The translations under genes were made by a program, and so were the position numbers. From Chloroflexota bacterium (lineage in GTDB: Bacteria; Chloroflexota; UBA6077), in the NCBI GenBank assembly GCA_023380955.1, contig JAMCTB010000201.1, forward strand, positions 1-28,767: a stretch of 28,767 bases of DNA, read 5' to 3'. This document shows, in pieces, positions 7,563-16,578 of the stretch. The notes under the pieces were generated by a model. It had not been told where the DNA came from. It did no database searches and worked only from the letters and a program-made list of their open reading frames with translations. Numbering within the stretch: the stretch's first letter is position 1; each line of letters opens with the position of its first letter.

Positions 7563-8363
7563 CTAACTGCTGCCACCTGGCATCGAGTCACCTGTATCGC
7601 CGAGCGCTGAAGAAAGGGATGCCAGCCGTTCCCAGCCGGCGGATGGGAATGATGGGCCGGTACGCGCGCCCACTGATGCACTATCCGCTTGCACCTTTGA
7701 CAGGAAAGAGCCTTTTGACCCGGCGCCGTGCCGGGCCACCGCCTCTGCAGCGGCCGCTACATCCCTGGCCAGGAGCGCTTCGTAGATGGCGCGGTGCTCG
7801 GCCGGCGCGGCCTCTCGCCGGTAGGTGGGCACTTTGTTCAGCAAGAATGCTTTGACATGTACATTCAACTGTCGGTACCAGGTCTGTATCCGGCGGCTCG
7901 GCCATAGCGATACGATGTGCTCATGTATGAGCCTGTCCGCCTCACTGGACCTGCGCCGCGAATCCTGATCGCTTCCTATCGCCGCGAAAGCTGTCTCGTG
8001 CTCCTCCAGAAGCGCTTCCATTCTGCGGAGGTACTGATCGTCCACGAGGGCTATGCCGTGGAGGACGGAATGCACCTCCAGCATCGAGCGGATATCGTAC
8101 AGCTCCAGCATCTCTTCGACGGTGGGCGAGAACACATGCGGGCCAAGGCCAGGCTTGAACTCCACCAGCCCTTCTCCCGCCAGTCTTTCCAGAGCGCGAT
8201 CGACTGGCGTGCGGCTTATCCCCAGGGCGGCAGCCAGCTCTTTCGAGCGCAAGCTGTCGCCAGGGTTCAGCTTATGGGTAAGGATGGCGTTCAGGACGGC
8301 CTTGTAGGCCAGGTCACCGAACGTAGTCTTACCACTGCGTAAGTCACCAAGTCCAAGCGCCAC
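7563..8363 (-). CDS. GntR-family (FCD/FadR subgroup) transcriptional regulator
   Basis: 266 residues from the GTG at 8363, chosen because AAGGAG lies 8 bases upstream and a TATAAT promoter lies about 44 bp upstream; an earlier GTG at 8402 would fall at the transcription start. The winged helix spans about 15-80 (ELAAALGISRTPVDRALERL), then an all-helical FCD ligand domain with metal-type residues D143 and H147 in EADRLIHEH and later histidines in AEHRAIYEA and ARHGAG. The last 35 residues are a low-complexity tail beyond the usual FCD end. It is the first gene of the operon with the dehydratase and DapA-like lyase, so it probably senses a sugar acid or carboxylate and controls that operon and itself. 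Confidence 0.93.
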   Translation of the reverse strand: MALGLGDLRSGKTTFGDLAYKAVLNAILTHKLNPGDSLRSKELAAALGISRTPVDRALERLAGEGLVEFKPGLGPHVFSPTVEEMLELYDIRSMLEVHSVLHGIALVDDQYLRRMEALLEEHETAFAAIGSDQDSRRRSSEADRLIHEHIVSLWPSRRIQTWYRQLNVHVKAFLLNKVPTYRREAAPAEHRAIYEALLARDVAAAAEAVARHGAGSKGSFLSKVQADSASVGARTGPSFPSAGWERLASLSSALGDTGDSMPGGSS

Positions 8364-8406
8364 TCTGCTATCTCCTTGGTAATCCCGGAATTCCAGAATC
8401 ACGGCG

Positions 8407-8435
8407 ATTATATGTTTGAAGCCTCAGTCGGTCAA
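8407..8435 (-). promoter_or_regulatory. sigma-70-type promoter of the GntR operon
   Basis: The minus strand reads TTGACC (8430-8435), 17 bp, TATAAT (8407-8412): five of six and six of six consensus bases at ideal spacing. Transcription would start near 8400, giving a leader of about 37 bases before the GTG at 8363. Confidence 0.75.
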
Positions 8436-8951
8436 CTGCCGCTGTGATAATGTATCAGTTCAGAAGGAGGTAGATGAGTTGAGATCTGGATGCTGGAGGG
8501 CCGCCTGGCTGGCCGGAACTCGCCTGGAATGCCGGGCAATGGTGGCGACCCATAGTCGTACGATTGGTCGCCATCATGGTGCCCGTCGAGGGCACCACAA
8601 GCCCTTCTCTACTCGCCGCACAGCCCCAACTCGTCCTGCAACGAATCGGCAGAGCATTCGATAGCTTGCTGGAACATCGCCTTGCAACCATTTGCTGATT
8701 CACATTAGTGCTGACTTTGAGGCATACTGTGGCAAGTTATGGAGGACTAGACAAACAGGGGCCGTGATAAGGGCAGCCTGGATGCCAATCGGAAGACGAT
8801 GTCTGGCAGTCCTTTCTATCAGCTTTATGTGAGTGAGGAATGAGCACAATGGCGGTAAGGCACATCGTACGTTTTGCCGACGTGCTATTATGAAAGTAAG
8901 CGTATATTGGCGATCCTGCCACGTCGTCCGGTCACACGAAGGGAGGGAATT
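8436..8951. other. gap without a supported gene
   Basis: About 515 bp between the divergent GntR and osmC-like genes. Short open frames occur on both strands, but none has a convincing ribosome site with family-like sequence. TATTAT (8886-8891) and TATATT (8903-8908) could be -10 boxes for the osmC-like gene, without clear -35 partners. Confidence 0.5.
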
Positions 8952-9416
8952 ATGGCAGCTATCCGCCGTGCTGATGTGGTCTGGCAGGGCGACCTTATGA
9001 AGGGCTCGGGTGTAGTGAGCGCCGGCACGAGCCACCTGTTCACGGACTTGCCGGTAACCTGGGCCTCGCGCACCGAGGAGGCCAACGGGCGGACCAGCCC
9101 GGAGGAGCTGCTGGCCGCCGCCCACGCCAGTTGCTTCTCGATGGCCTTGTCGAATGGCCTGACGCAAGCCGGCCATCCGCCGGAGAGGCTGGAGACAACC
9201 GCCGAAGTAACCTTTGACAGGGTCGACGGCTCGTGGCGAGTGGTATCCAGCGCCCTGAGGGTGCGCGGCTGGGTGCCCAACATCGACGCGGCAGCCTTTC
9301 AGCAGGCGGCCGAGCGGGCCAAGGATATGTGCCCTGTATCGCAGGCCCTCAAGAACAACGTCGCCCTGAGCGTGGAAGCGACCCTGGAAAGCACGGCGAG
9401 GCGCCCGGTGGCGTAA
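8952..9416 (+). CDS. OsmC/Ohr-family peroxiredoxin
   Basis: 154 residues, starting at the ATG 6 bases after GGGAGGG; an upstream extension to 8874 lacks family similarity. It has the OsmC hallmarks: R40 in TWASR, E51-E52 in SPEELLAAAH, peroxidatic C61 in AAHASCFSMAL and resolving C127 in DMCPVSQAL. Such enzymes reduce organic hydroperoxides in the cytoplasm with a two-cysteine mechanism; HASCFSMAL favours the OsmC over the Ohr subgroup. It is the only plus-strand gene in the first 13 kb and is followed by three tandem hairpins that separate it from the convergent enolase-superfamily locus. Confidence 0.93.
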   Translation: MAAIRRADVVWQGDLMKGSGVVSAGTSHLFTDLPVTWASRTEEANGRTSPEELLAAAHASCFSMALSNGLTQAGHPPERLETTAEVTFDRVDGSWRVVSSALRVRGWVPNIDAAAFQQAAERAKDMCPVSQALKNNVALSVEATLESTARRPVA

Positions 9417-9430
9417 GTCGCACTGGGTAG

Positions 9431-9540
9431 TAACGACCTTAGTCGTTAACGTTAGTTACCGCGGTAGTGACGGCTGAAGTCGTCACTACTTATACGTTCC
9501 CAATCCAAACGTAGTGACGATTTAAGTCGTCACTACGTTT
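9431..9540. repeat. three tandem related hairpins between convergent genes
   Basis: Hairpin 1: TAACGAC-CTTA-GTCGTTA (9431-9448). Hairpin 2: GTAGTGACG-N8-CGTCACTAC (9464-9489). Hairpin 3: AAACGTAGTGACGA-TTTAAG-TCGTCACTACGTTT (9507-9540, 14-bp perfect arms). All share the core GTAGTRACGA...GTCGTYACTAC. They may act as a two-way terminator, or be copies of a small palindromic element. Confidence 0.8.
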
Positions 9541-9556
9541 GCAGCCGTTCGCTCCC

Positions 9557-10645
9557 CTAGGCCTGCAAGATGGTGCGCCGGTCGACATCGTCCCAGTCCA
9601 GCTCGACGCCCAGGCCGGGCTTGGCGGGCAGGTGCACATAGCCCTCGCCGTCGATGGCGAACCGGTCCTTGCCACAGGTCTCGAAGAGCTCCACCGGGAC
9701 AGGTTGCTCAAAGAAATCGCAGTTCTTGACGGCGCCCATCACGTGGAGATTGGCCGCCTGGCCGATGATGGAGCCCCAGGAGTGAAGCTCGCAGTTGGTG
9801 CTGAAGGCGGCGCAGAGGTCGGCCACCTTCTTGGCCAGGGTGATGCCCCGCCGCGCATCGGTACGGACGATGTCCACGATGTGATTGGCCAGGTAGGGTG
9901 CGAAGTGGGTGGGATTGCCCTCGTAGAGGCGCTCGGTGCCGGCGATGGGCACATCCAACGCGCGGGTGAGCTCGGCCAGCCCCTCCAGGTCGCTGTCGGG
10001 AATGGGCTCCTCGTACCAGTAGAAGTTGAGCTTCTCCAGCTCGCGCCCCACCCATAGGGCCTCGGCGCGAGAGTAACTGCCGGCGTTGTCCAGCATCAGG
10101 TCGAAGTCGGGCGCGCCGGCGCGGGCGGCCTGGCAGGCCTCCACATCTCATTTGGCGACCCCGCGGACGTGCAGCTTCATCGCCGTATAGCCCTGCGCCT
10201 TGAGCCGGCGGGCGAGGTCGGCGTAGTCGGCGGGCCTGGGGAGCACGGTGGTGCTGGCATATACTCGCACCTTGTCCCGGTAGCCGCCCATCAGCTTGTA
10301 CACCGGCACGCCGAGGGCCTTGCCGGCGATATCCCACAGGCAGACGTCGATAGCCCCGGTGCCCACCATCGGGATGCCCTTGATGTTCCAGGACACCAGG
10401 GTGTCGAAGATGAGCTCCCGGTCGAGGGGGTCCTTGCCGACCAGGAAGGGTTTGAGGACGGTGACGATCGTATCGGCCAGGCCGCGGCCGGTGGTGCGGC
10501 CCTCCCACGCCAGGTAATCCCCCCTGATGCCGGCGTCGGTGAAGACCTGGACGAGGTTCGCCTCCATAGTGCCCTGGCTGGGCTCCCGGAGGTCAAATGG
10601 TACGTCGGTACGGACTACCGCGGCTTTGACATCGGTGATGCGCAT
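9557..10645 (-). pseudogene. enolase-superfamily dehydratase interrupted by an in-frame TGA
   Basis: One 363-codon frame, broken only by TGA at 10148-10150. Upstream are 165 residues ending ...AMKLHVRGVAK; downstream, in the same frame, DVEACQAARAGAPDFDLMLDNAGSY and on to 9557. All expected catalytic residues survive on both sides: K-x-H (KLH), metal ligands D (LMLDN), E (WYEEP) and E (AGTERL), and H (LHSWGS). Total length matches the paralogue at 6404-7510. GGAGG lies 8 bases before the ATG. A GTG three bases after the stop codon opens the second half but has no ribosome site. Either a recent nonsense mutation, a sequencing error, or a read-through gene; a single C-to-T change from CGA (Arg) would explain it. 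It sits 100 bp after the solute-binding protein gene on the same strand. Confidence 0.85.
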
Positions 10646-10681
10646 AGGTTAATCCTCCGTGATCGCGAATACCTTCCCTCG

Positions 10682-10707
10682 TAGAGGCGCACGGCCGTGC
10701 GCCTCTA
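10682..10707. repeat. perfect 26-bp palindrome, family B
   Basis: TAGAGGCGCACGG/CCGTGCGCCTCTA with no spacer, in the 100-bp gap between the solute-binding protein gene and the interrupted dehydratase. A related copy lies at 16434-16460 and a half copy at 13435-13446. Confidence 0.85.
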
Positions 10708-10745
10708 TGGTGGTGTGCCGCCGGGTCGTAGTTACCGGAGGGCAT

Positions 10746-12434
10746 CTACTTGTCCAGCCAGGCCTCGGCCACGTCGAGCACTCTGGACTGCGCTCGTACC
10801 CCTTTCACCTCTTTCCGGTACACGATGTTTGTGGCTGTGTACAGCGTGCCGCCGATAAAGGCATCGTCGTAGATAATCTTCTGGCAGCGCTTGTAGATCT
10901 CGTGCCGCTGCTTCTCATCGTAGATGCTGCGGCCCTCCTCCAGGCACTTGTCCAATTCCCGGTTGGAGTAATTCGGCCAATTGGACGGCCGGTCAGTGAC
11001 CCACATCCGAGAGTAGAGGTCCGGGTCCGGCGAGGCGGTCATGCCGTAAATAGTGCTGTCGAACCCGCCGGCCTTCATATGCTGGCGCCAGGCCAGCAGT
11101 TCCATCGAGTTGATCGCGACGCGGAGCTTGATCTTGCTCCACATCGACTGGACCATTTCCGCCAGGCTCTGGTTGAAGCCGCTCGCCTGAATGGACATCG
11201 AGAAGTCAAGGCCGTCGGGATAGCCGGCCTCATTCATTAGCTGAGTGGCCTTCTGGAGGTTGAAGTCGTACTTCGGCAATGACTCGTCGTATCCAGGGAA
11301 CGACGTGTTCCACAACGGATAGTAGTTCGCCGTGCCCGCTCCGAAGCCGAGCGTCTTGGCTATCGCCTCGCGGTCCAGCGCATAGGCGGCCGCCTGCCTG
11401 AGCTTGAGATTACCTGCGAATTCGGTCTTCTGCTGGCTGAAAGCGTACGGGTTGAAGTTGGTGCCCCAGGGCATCTCCCAGTACACCATCTCTGGGTTGG
11501 ACTTCACCGTGGCGATGTCCTTGCCAGCTATCTCGCTAACGATGTGCACGGTACCGGCCTTCACCTCGATCAGGGCCACGGCCCTGTCGGCAATGATTCG
11601 GGTGGTGACGCCGTCAACGTAGGGAAGGGGCTGTCCATCGGCACTCTTGCCCCAGTAGCCATCGAACTTCTTCATCGTTATAGAATCGTCTCGCTTCCAA
11701 TCGACGAACATCATCGGGCCAGTGGCCGATGGCTTGCTGCCGAATGCCTCTTCACCCAGTTTCTCCACCGCGGCCTTGGAGACAATGAGGCTGCCGCTGG
11801 AGCCTGTCCCACCCGTCGCCCGCGTCAGGTTCAGGAGCTGGGTGGCAGACGGGGCCTCCAGCTTGAGGAGGAGCGTGTAGGGGTCCGCGATTTCGACGGT
11901 GTTGACGACGTCCACCAGATGCTTGCTCATAGACTTGGGATGGTTCTTCATCCGGTCCAGGTTCCACTTCGCCACCTCGACGTTGAAGTCGCTCCCATCG
12001 TGGAACTTCACCCCCCGACGTAGCTTCAATTCGATGGTCTTGGGATCGACGATCTTATAGCTCTCGGCCAGTTCTGGTCTTACCTCGTGCTTCCCCGTTT
12101 TCAGGTCGACCATATCGTACCGGAGCAGCGCTTCGTACATTGGCGCCTCCGCCAGGGGTGAGCTGTTGGTGGTGAACAGGGGGTCCAGCGTGCTGGGACT
12201 GGTGCTGGAGACCACGATGGTGCCGCCGCGCTTGACCTTGGCGGCCGGGGCGGATGTAGGGGCAACGGTCGCTGTGCCCGCAGTAGGCACGGCTGGTGCC
12301 TGGGGTGCCGTGGTGGGCGCAGCGGGTGCGGCCGGCTTGGTTGGGACCGCAGTGGGCGCTGCTGGAGCGGCGCATGCTGCTAACAGGCCGATGATGGTAA
12401 CGATGGCGAACAATCGTGCGAACAGATTCGACAT
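10746..12434 (-). CDS. family-5 extracellular solute-binding lipoprotein (peptide/nickel ABC type)
   Basis: 562 residues. Signal peptide with lipobox LLAAC (C21), then a 45-residue Ala/Pro/Thr-rich linker (about 22-66), then an SBP_bac_5 fold: RGGTIVVSSTSPSTLDPLF, a mid-domain typical of the family (RRGVKFHDGSDFNVEVAKWNLDR), LRQAAAYALDREAIAKTL and a C-terminal lobe. Such proteins capture oligopeptides, nickel complexes, opines or glycosides for an ABC importer. No permease or ATPase gene is adjacent, so it is an orphan or its partners lie elsewhere. AAGGAG lies 8 bases upstream. The enolase-superfamily locus that follows suggests an acid-sugar or related ligand, but this is only contextual. 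Confidence 0.93.
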   Translation of the reverse strand: MSNLFARLFAIVTIIGLLAACAAPAAPTAVPTKPAAPAAPTTAPQAPAVPTAGTATVAPTSAPAAKVKRGGTIVVSSTSPSTLDPLFTTNSSPLAEAPMYEALLRYDMVDLKTGKHEVRPELAESYKIVDPKTIELKLRRGVKFHDGSDFNVEVAKWNLDRMKNHPKSMSKHLVDVVNTVEIADPYTLLLKLEAPSATQLLNLTRATGGTGSSGSLIVSKAAVEKLGEEAFGSKPSATGPMMFVDWKRDDSITMKKFDGYWGKSADGQPLPYVDGVTTRIIADRAVALIEVKAGTVHIVSEIAGKDIATVKSNPEMVYWEMPWGTNFNPYAFSQQKTEFAGNLKLRQAAAYALDREAIAKTLGFGAGTANYYPLWNTSFPGYDESLPKYDFNLQKATQLMNEAGYPDGLDFSMSIQASGFNQSLAEMVQSMWSKIKLRVAINSMELLAWRQHMKAGGFDSTIYGMTASPDPDLYSRMWVTDRPSNWPNYSNRELDKCLEEGRSIYDEKQRHEIYKRCQKIIYDDAFIGGTLYTATNIVYRKEVKGVRAQSRVLDVAEAWLDK

Positions 12435-13085
12435 TTCTTCGCTCCTTACTCAGTCCTGAGATGGTTCGCTCGGGTCCCCGAATAGGGAAGTCGGAGAATC
12501 GCGACTCGAAAGTGATACCTACTTGTTCGTCTTTATCCCTGTGTCGATGAGAGTGTAGCACAGTGTACGCTCGAAGGGAATAATCAGCTCTCGCCGCCCT
12601 GTTCCGGAAAACGGATTTCGAGGACATGCTTTGCGGCTCAAGCATTCTCTTACTGAGTTCATACATCTTTGTTATTGCACTTTAATGCTGAGCAAATATA
12701 AGCAATGTACAATTGAACTGTAGACGTTGAATTGCACCAGGACTGCTTCTCTGTTTCATCACCTCCCACAGACAAGGCGGACCCTTGTCCATGCCACCTC
12801 CATCCGTTTCTCGACCGTTGCCAGTGCATGGATGTCCCTTGAAGGGCAGAGCACAGCAGTCTCTATGCAATCTCAGCGATCAGGCCAAGCGCGGACAGCC
12901 CGGGGAAGCTGATCCTTGCTCGTATTCTGAGGGGCGGCCGGCACGGCGCGGCTGGCCGGCTCCTTCCCCTCGGGGGAGGCGAGACTACCGATAGTCACGG
13001 ATCTGCCCGGGAAGCAGGCCCGTAGCCCGGCGGGCACGCTGGCTCGATCAGGGCACCTGGCACTCAGAGTCTGATAATCTAGAAT
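12435..13085. other. 650-bp gap: upstream region and GC-rich structured stretch
   Basis: No gene is supported. The AT-rich part (about 12660-12730) holds the palindrome-like CAATGTACAATTG (12703-12715), which resembles GntR-type operators and could control the solute-binding protein gene. The part from about 12930 to 13050 is GC-rich and full of hairpins: GCCGGC/GCCGGC (12937-12942 with 12955-12960), a CCTTCCC/GGGGAGG stem (12962-12979) and GACTA-CCGA-TAGTC (12983-12996). It lies just upstream of the small basic gene at 13101 and may be its RNA leader. I do not recognise a known riboswitch. Confidence 0.4.
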
Positions 13086-13100
13086 GGAGGTGAAGTGAGG

Positions 13101-13289
13101 ATGGCTGAGGAACGAAAAGGCGGAGGCAAAGGCCGCGGCTGGCATGGCGATCCGGAGGGCCATGCCAGGGCAGCTCGCATGAGGGGCGAACGTGCACGCC
13201 GGGAGGCTGAGCGCGAGGGCGGAGCCAGAGCCGGCGGCGAGAGAGGCGAGCGTGAAGGCCGGGAGCGCCGCGGCGGCGGGCGCGGGTAG
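13101..13289 (+). CDS. small basic KGG-like stress protein
   Basis: 62 residues, extremely rich in Arg, Gly, Glu and Ala. The start KGGGKGRGWHGDPEGHARAA resembles the repeats of KGG-motif general stress proteins (typically G-(W/F)-x-x-DPE-...-KGG), here with the second repeat degraded to REAEREGG. It is probably disordered and cytoplasmic. The ATG at 13101 has GGAGGTG 8 bases upstream; a GTG at 13095 is possible. A strong hairpin follows at 13361-13405. The long frame on the opposite strand is a shadow. Function cannot be assigned beyond the loose resemblance. Confidence 0.6.
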   Translation: MAEERKGGGKGRGWHGDPEGHARAARMRGERARREAEREGGARAGGERGEREGRERRGGGRG

Positions 13290-13360
13290 CACTGCCTGGC
13301 CAATCGCTAGCGGCCGAGCACCTGCCTAGCAGCGCGGGCAAGGCCCAGCGCACCAGTACC

Positions 13361-13405
13361 GGACGCAGACAGGGGGTCCTGTGACCCCCTGTCTGCTTTG
13401 CGTCC
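13361..13405 (+). terminator. strong hairpin after the small basic gene
   Basis: Perfect 14-bp stem GCAGACAGGGGGTC / GACCCCCTGTCTGC with loop CTGT (13365-13396), followed by TTT, with outer GGAC/GTCC able to extend pairing. No long T-run, so termination is likely but may be factor-assisted. Confidence 0.65.
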
Positions 13406-13493
13406 TCTCCTGTTCCCCAGCCCCAGATGTCCCCGTAGGGCGCACGCCCGCCGCAAGCCTGTCTTCGATGCTTGACAATAAATTCGCCATCTA

Positions 13494-13507
13494 AACTGTA
13501 GACAGTT
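13494..13507. promoter_or_regulatory. palindrome upstream of secA
   Basis: AACTGT-AG-ACAGTT, a perfect 6-bp-arm inverted repeat, 17 bp downstream of a perfect TTGACA (13472-13477). The usual -10 position would fall inside it but has no good TATAAT. The 10-mer AACTGTAGAC also occurs at 12716-12725. Possible operator. Confidence 0.35.
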
Positions 13508-13565
13508 GGCGCGGAGCGTGCTACTCTAGTATCGCGTTCATTGTATGGGCGAATGGGAGAATGGG

Positions 13566-16268
13566 ATGCTAAAGTGGGCAACAAGGCTCTTGGGGGGCGA
13601 CCCCAATGGGCAGGAAATAGGGAAACTATGGCCGGTGGTGCGCGCCGTCGAAGAGATGGAGCCGGCGACGCAGGCGCTGGCCGACGACCAGTTCCGCGAC
13701 AAGACCACCGAGCTGCGGGGCCGTTACCTGGCCGGCGAAGAACTGGACGATATGCTGATGGAGGCCTTCGCTCTGGTACGGGAGGCCTCGCGCCGGGCCA
13801 TCGGCCTGCGCCACTATCCGGTGCAACTGATGGGCGGCATCGTGCTCCACCAGGGAAAGATCTCGGAGATGAAGACGGGCGAGGGCAAGACGCTGGTCGC
13901 CACCCTGCCGCTATACCTCAACGCGCTGGCCGGCCAGGGCGCCCATCTGGTCACTGTCAACGACTACCTGGCCAAGCGCGACGCACAGTGGATGGGGCCT
14001 ATCTATCATATGCTGGGCCTCACCGTGGGCGTTATCCAGCACGAATCGGCCTTCCAGTTCGACCCCAGCTACGCGCCCGCCGACCCGCGCTACCTGCACC
14101 TCCGGCCGGTCTCGCGCGCCGAAGCCTACGCTTGCGACATCACCTACGGCACGAACAACGAGTTCGGCTTCGATTACCTGCGAGACAATATGGTGGTCGA
14201 CCCGGCCCAGTGCGTGCAGCGGGAGATGCACTACGCTATCGTCGACGAGGTGGACAACATCCTGGTCGACGAGGCCCGCACACCGCTCATCATCTCCGGC
14301 CAGGGCGACCAGTCTACGGACAAGTACTACCTGTTTGCCCGGATGGTGCCCCGCCTGACCCGCGAGGCCGACTACAAGATCGACGAGAAGACCAAGACGG
14401 TCACTCTCACCGAGGAGGGGATCGCCAAGCTGGAGAAGTGGCTTGGCCTGCCTAACCTGTACGACCCCGCCAACTACGAGCTCACCCATTATCTCGAGCA
14501 GGCGCTGAAGGCCGAGTTCATCTTTAAGCGAGATCGAGACTACGTCCTCTATAAGGACGGGCAGGTCATAAGCTACCGCGACCGGGAAGCCGAGATCGTC
14601 ATCGTGGACGAGTTCACCGGCCGGCTGATGCTGGGGCGGCGGTATAGCGAGGGCCTGCATCAGGCCATCGAGGCGAAAGAGGGCGTCCGCATCCGGCGGG
14701 AGAGCCAGACCCTGGCCACCATCACTTTCCAGAACTACTTCCGGATGTACGAGAAGCTGGCCGGGATGACGGGCACGGCGTACACGGAGCGGGAAGAGTT
14801 CTACAAGATCTACAATCTCGATGTCATCGTGATCCCAACCCACAAGCCGATGATCCGCGCCGATATGCCCGATCTGGTATACAAGTCCGGGTCCGCCAAG
14901 TTCAACGCCGTGGTGGAGGAGATCGTGGCGTCGCACGAGAAGGGACGCCCCGTGCTGGTGGGCACCGTCTCCATCGAGCGGTCAGAGCAGTTGAGCGAGA
15001 TGCTCAAGCGCAAGCACATCCCCCACCAGGTGCTGAATGCCAAGTACCACGAGCGGGAGGCAGCCATCATCGCCCAAGCGGGGCGACCGGGCACCGTGAC
15101 CATCGCCACAAATATGGCCGGCCGAGGCGTCGACATCTTGCTGGGCGGCAACCCGGCAGGAATGGTGAACGAGTACCTGCAGCGCCAGGGCGCCGACCCA
15201 TCGACAGCCGCGCCCGAACATGTAGCCGCGGCTCGCCGGGAGGCAGAGCAGCAGTGTGCCATCGACAAGGAGAAGGTCGTAGCGCTGGGCGGGCTGCACA
15301 TCGTCGGCACGGAGCGGCACGAAGCGCGGCGGATCGATAACCAGTTGCGAGGACGGTCCGGCCGGCAGGGTGATCCCGGCTCGTCGCGGTTCTATGTGGC
15401 CCTGGACGATGAGCTGATGCGCCGCTTCGGCGGCAGCAACATCGCCGGGCTAATGGACCGCTTCGGCCTGGAGGACGACGTGCCCATCGAGCACGCGGTG
15501 GTGTCCAAAGCCATCGAGAACGCTCAGACCAAGGTGGAAGGATACAACTTCGACATCCGCAAGCACGTCGTCGAGTACGACGATGTGATGAACAAGCAGC
15601 GGGAGGTCATCTACGGCGAGCGGGAGAAGATACTGAGCCAGGAGAGCATGAAGGAGCCGGTCCAGAAGATGATCGCCGACGAGCTCACGAGCCTGGTCGA
15701 TGTCCACCTTCCGGGCCCGCACCGCGACGACTGGGACCTAGAGGCATTCATCGACAGCGTACAGGCCATCCTGCCCGTCGACTTCTCCCAGGAGCAGCTC
15801 GAGAAGATGTCGCGCGACGAGATCGAGGAATTCGTCCAGCAGGTGGCGGAGGGGCTCTACGAGCAGCGGGAGCAGGAGCAGGGCGCCGAGGACATGCGGC
15901 ATCTGGAGCGGCTGGTGATGCTCACCACCATCGACCGGCAATGGGTGGAGCACCTGACGGCCATCGACGACCTGCGTGAAGGCATCGGGCTGCGCGCCTA
16001 CGGGCAGCGCGATCCGCTGGTGGAGTACAAGAACGAGGCGTACCGGGCCTTCCAGGAGCTGCTGGCCAGCATACAGCGCAGCATCGTGCACACCATCTAT
16101 CACGTGAACCTCACCCGGGCCCCGGAGCCGGCTCCCCCGCAGAAGGTCTGGGCGAATCGAGCGGCTGACGAAGCACCCGAGCCGGCACGGGTGGGACGCA
16201 AGATCGGCCGGAATGACCCATGCCCCTGCGGCAGCGGGAAGAAATACAAGAAGTGCTGCGGGCGATAA
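13566..16268 (+). CDS. secA: SecA preprotein translocase ATPase
   Basis: 900 residues, full length. The start is the ATG encoding [15 protein letters not shown], the usual SecA opening, with GGGAG 6 bases upstream; an in-frame ATG 21 bases earlier is less likely. Walker A is MKTGEGKT (102-109); Walker B reads [17 protein letters not shown], with N where S is common. Further SecA marks are [14 protein letters not shown] and [18 protein letters not shown]. The C-terminus ends in the zinc-binding SEC-C tail [18 protein letters not shown]. SecA drives export of unfolded preproteins through SecYEG by ATP hydrolysis at the inner face of the membrane. It stands alone on its strand, with a hairpin just after it. 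Confidence 0.99.
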   Translation: MLKWATRLLGGDPNGQEIGKLWPVVRAVEEMEPATQALADDQFRDKTTELRGRYLAGEELDDMLMEAFALVREASRRAIGLRHYPVQLMGGIVLHQGKISEMKTGEGKTLVATLPLYLNALAGQGAHLVTVNDYLAKRDAQWMGPIYHMLGLTVGVIQHESAFQFDPSYAPADPRYLHLRPVSRAEAYACDITYGTNNEFGFDYLRDNMVVDPAQCVQREMHYAIVDEVDNILVDEARTPLIISGQGDQSTDKYYLFARMVPRLTREADYKIDEKTKTVTLTEEGIAKLEKWLGLPNLYDPANYELTHYLEQALKAEFIFKRDRDYVLYKDGQVISYRDREAEIVIVDEFTGRLMLGRRYSEGLHQAIEAKEGVRIRRESQTLATITFQNYFRMYEKLAGMTGTAYTEREEFYKIYNLDVIVIPTHKPMIRADMPDLVYKSGSAKFNAVVEEIVASHEKGRPVLVGTVSIERSEQLSEMLKRKHIPHQVLNAKYHEREAAIIAQAGRPGTVTIATNMAGRGVDILLGGNPAGMVNEYLQRQGADPSTAAPEHVAAARREAEQQCAIDKEKVVALGGLHIVGTERHEARRIDNQLRGRSGRQGDPGSSRFYVALDDELMRRFGGSNIAGLMDRFGLEDDVPIEHAVVSKAIENAQTKVEGYNFDIRKHVVEYDDVMNKQREVIYGEREKILSQESMKEPVQKMIADELTSLVDVHLPGPHRDDWDLEAFIDSVQAILPVDFSQEQLEKMSRDEIEEFVQQVAEGLYEQREQEQGAEDMRHLERLVMLTTIDRQWVEHLTAIDDLREGIGLRAYGQRDPLVEYKNEAYRAFQELLASIQRSIVHTIYHVNLTRAPEPAPPQKVWANRAADEAPEPARVGRKIGRNDPCPCGSGKKYKKCCGR

Positions 16269-16287
16269 TCGTCGCCCCGGGCGGAGT

Positions 16288-16323
16288 GGCGAGGCTTCTC
16301 CTGGAAAATGGAGAAGCCTCGCC
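16288..16323 (+). terminator. hairpin terminator after secA
   Basis: Perfect 14-bp stem GGCGAGGCTTCTCC / GGAGAAGCCTCGCC with loop TGGAAAAT, starting 20 bp after the secA stop codon. No T-run follows. Confidence 0.65.
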
Positions 16324-16433
16324 GCGTTGGTGGCACTCCCCTTTGGGCTGGCCGCATAGACCACGTGCAGCCACATTCCGACTTATGAGAGGAATTGCCA
16401 TAATCTTTCGGTTATGGAGATTGAGGTGTTTTC

Positions 16434-16460
16434 GTAGGGGCGCACCCGCGTGTGCGCCCT
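16434..16460. repeat. interspersed palindrome, family B
   Basis: Contains GGGCGCAC-CCGCGT-GTGCGCCC, closely related in stem sequence to the 26-bp palindrome at 10682-10707 and sharing the GTAG lead-in. Confidence 0.65.
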
Positions 16461-16544
16461 GGACGGACAGACCGGGCCGACACGTGGATCGGCCCCTGCC
16501 CAGGACGGTCAGTCGAAACACCCCGGAAGAATTGCACGGACCTC

Positions 16545-16574
16545 TTGCAATTTCGTTGACCCCTATGCTAATAT
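16545..16574 (+). promoter_or_regulatory. groESL: candidate groESL promoter
   Basis: TTGCAA (16545-16550), 18 bp, TAATAT (16569-16574), four of six consensus bases each. The start point would be near 16581, inside the CIRCE element, which is where HrcA would block it. Confidence 0.5.
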
Positions 16575-16578
16575 TCAC

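Noticed and set aside
6368..7855. 495-codon open frame on the plus strand opposite the dehydratase and GntR genes
   Set aside because: It is antisense to two clear families, its product has a repetitive shadow-like composition, and no ribosome site is seen.
10110..10150. Selenocysteine insertion at the in-frame TGA
   Set aside because: The downstream hairpin is only five pairs with a three-base loop, and related enzymes have no cysteine or selenocysteine at this point.
12873..13292. 139-codon minus-strand frame across the small basic gene
   Set aside because: Ala/Pro/Ser-rich antisense translation of the Arg/Gly-rich gene, without a ribosome site.
13911..14936. 341-codon open frame opposite secA
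   Set aside because: Shadow of secA; secA is conserved throughout.
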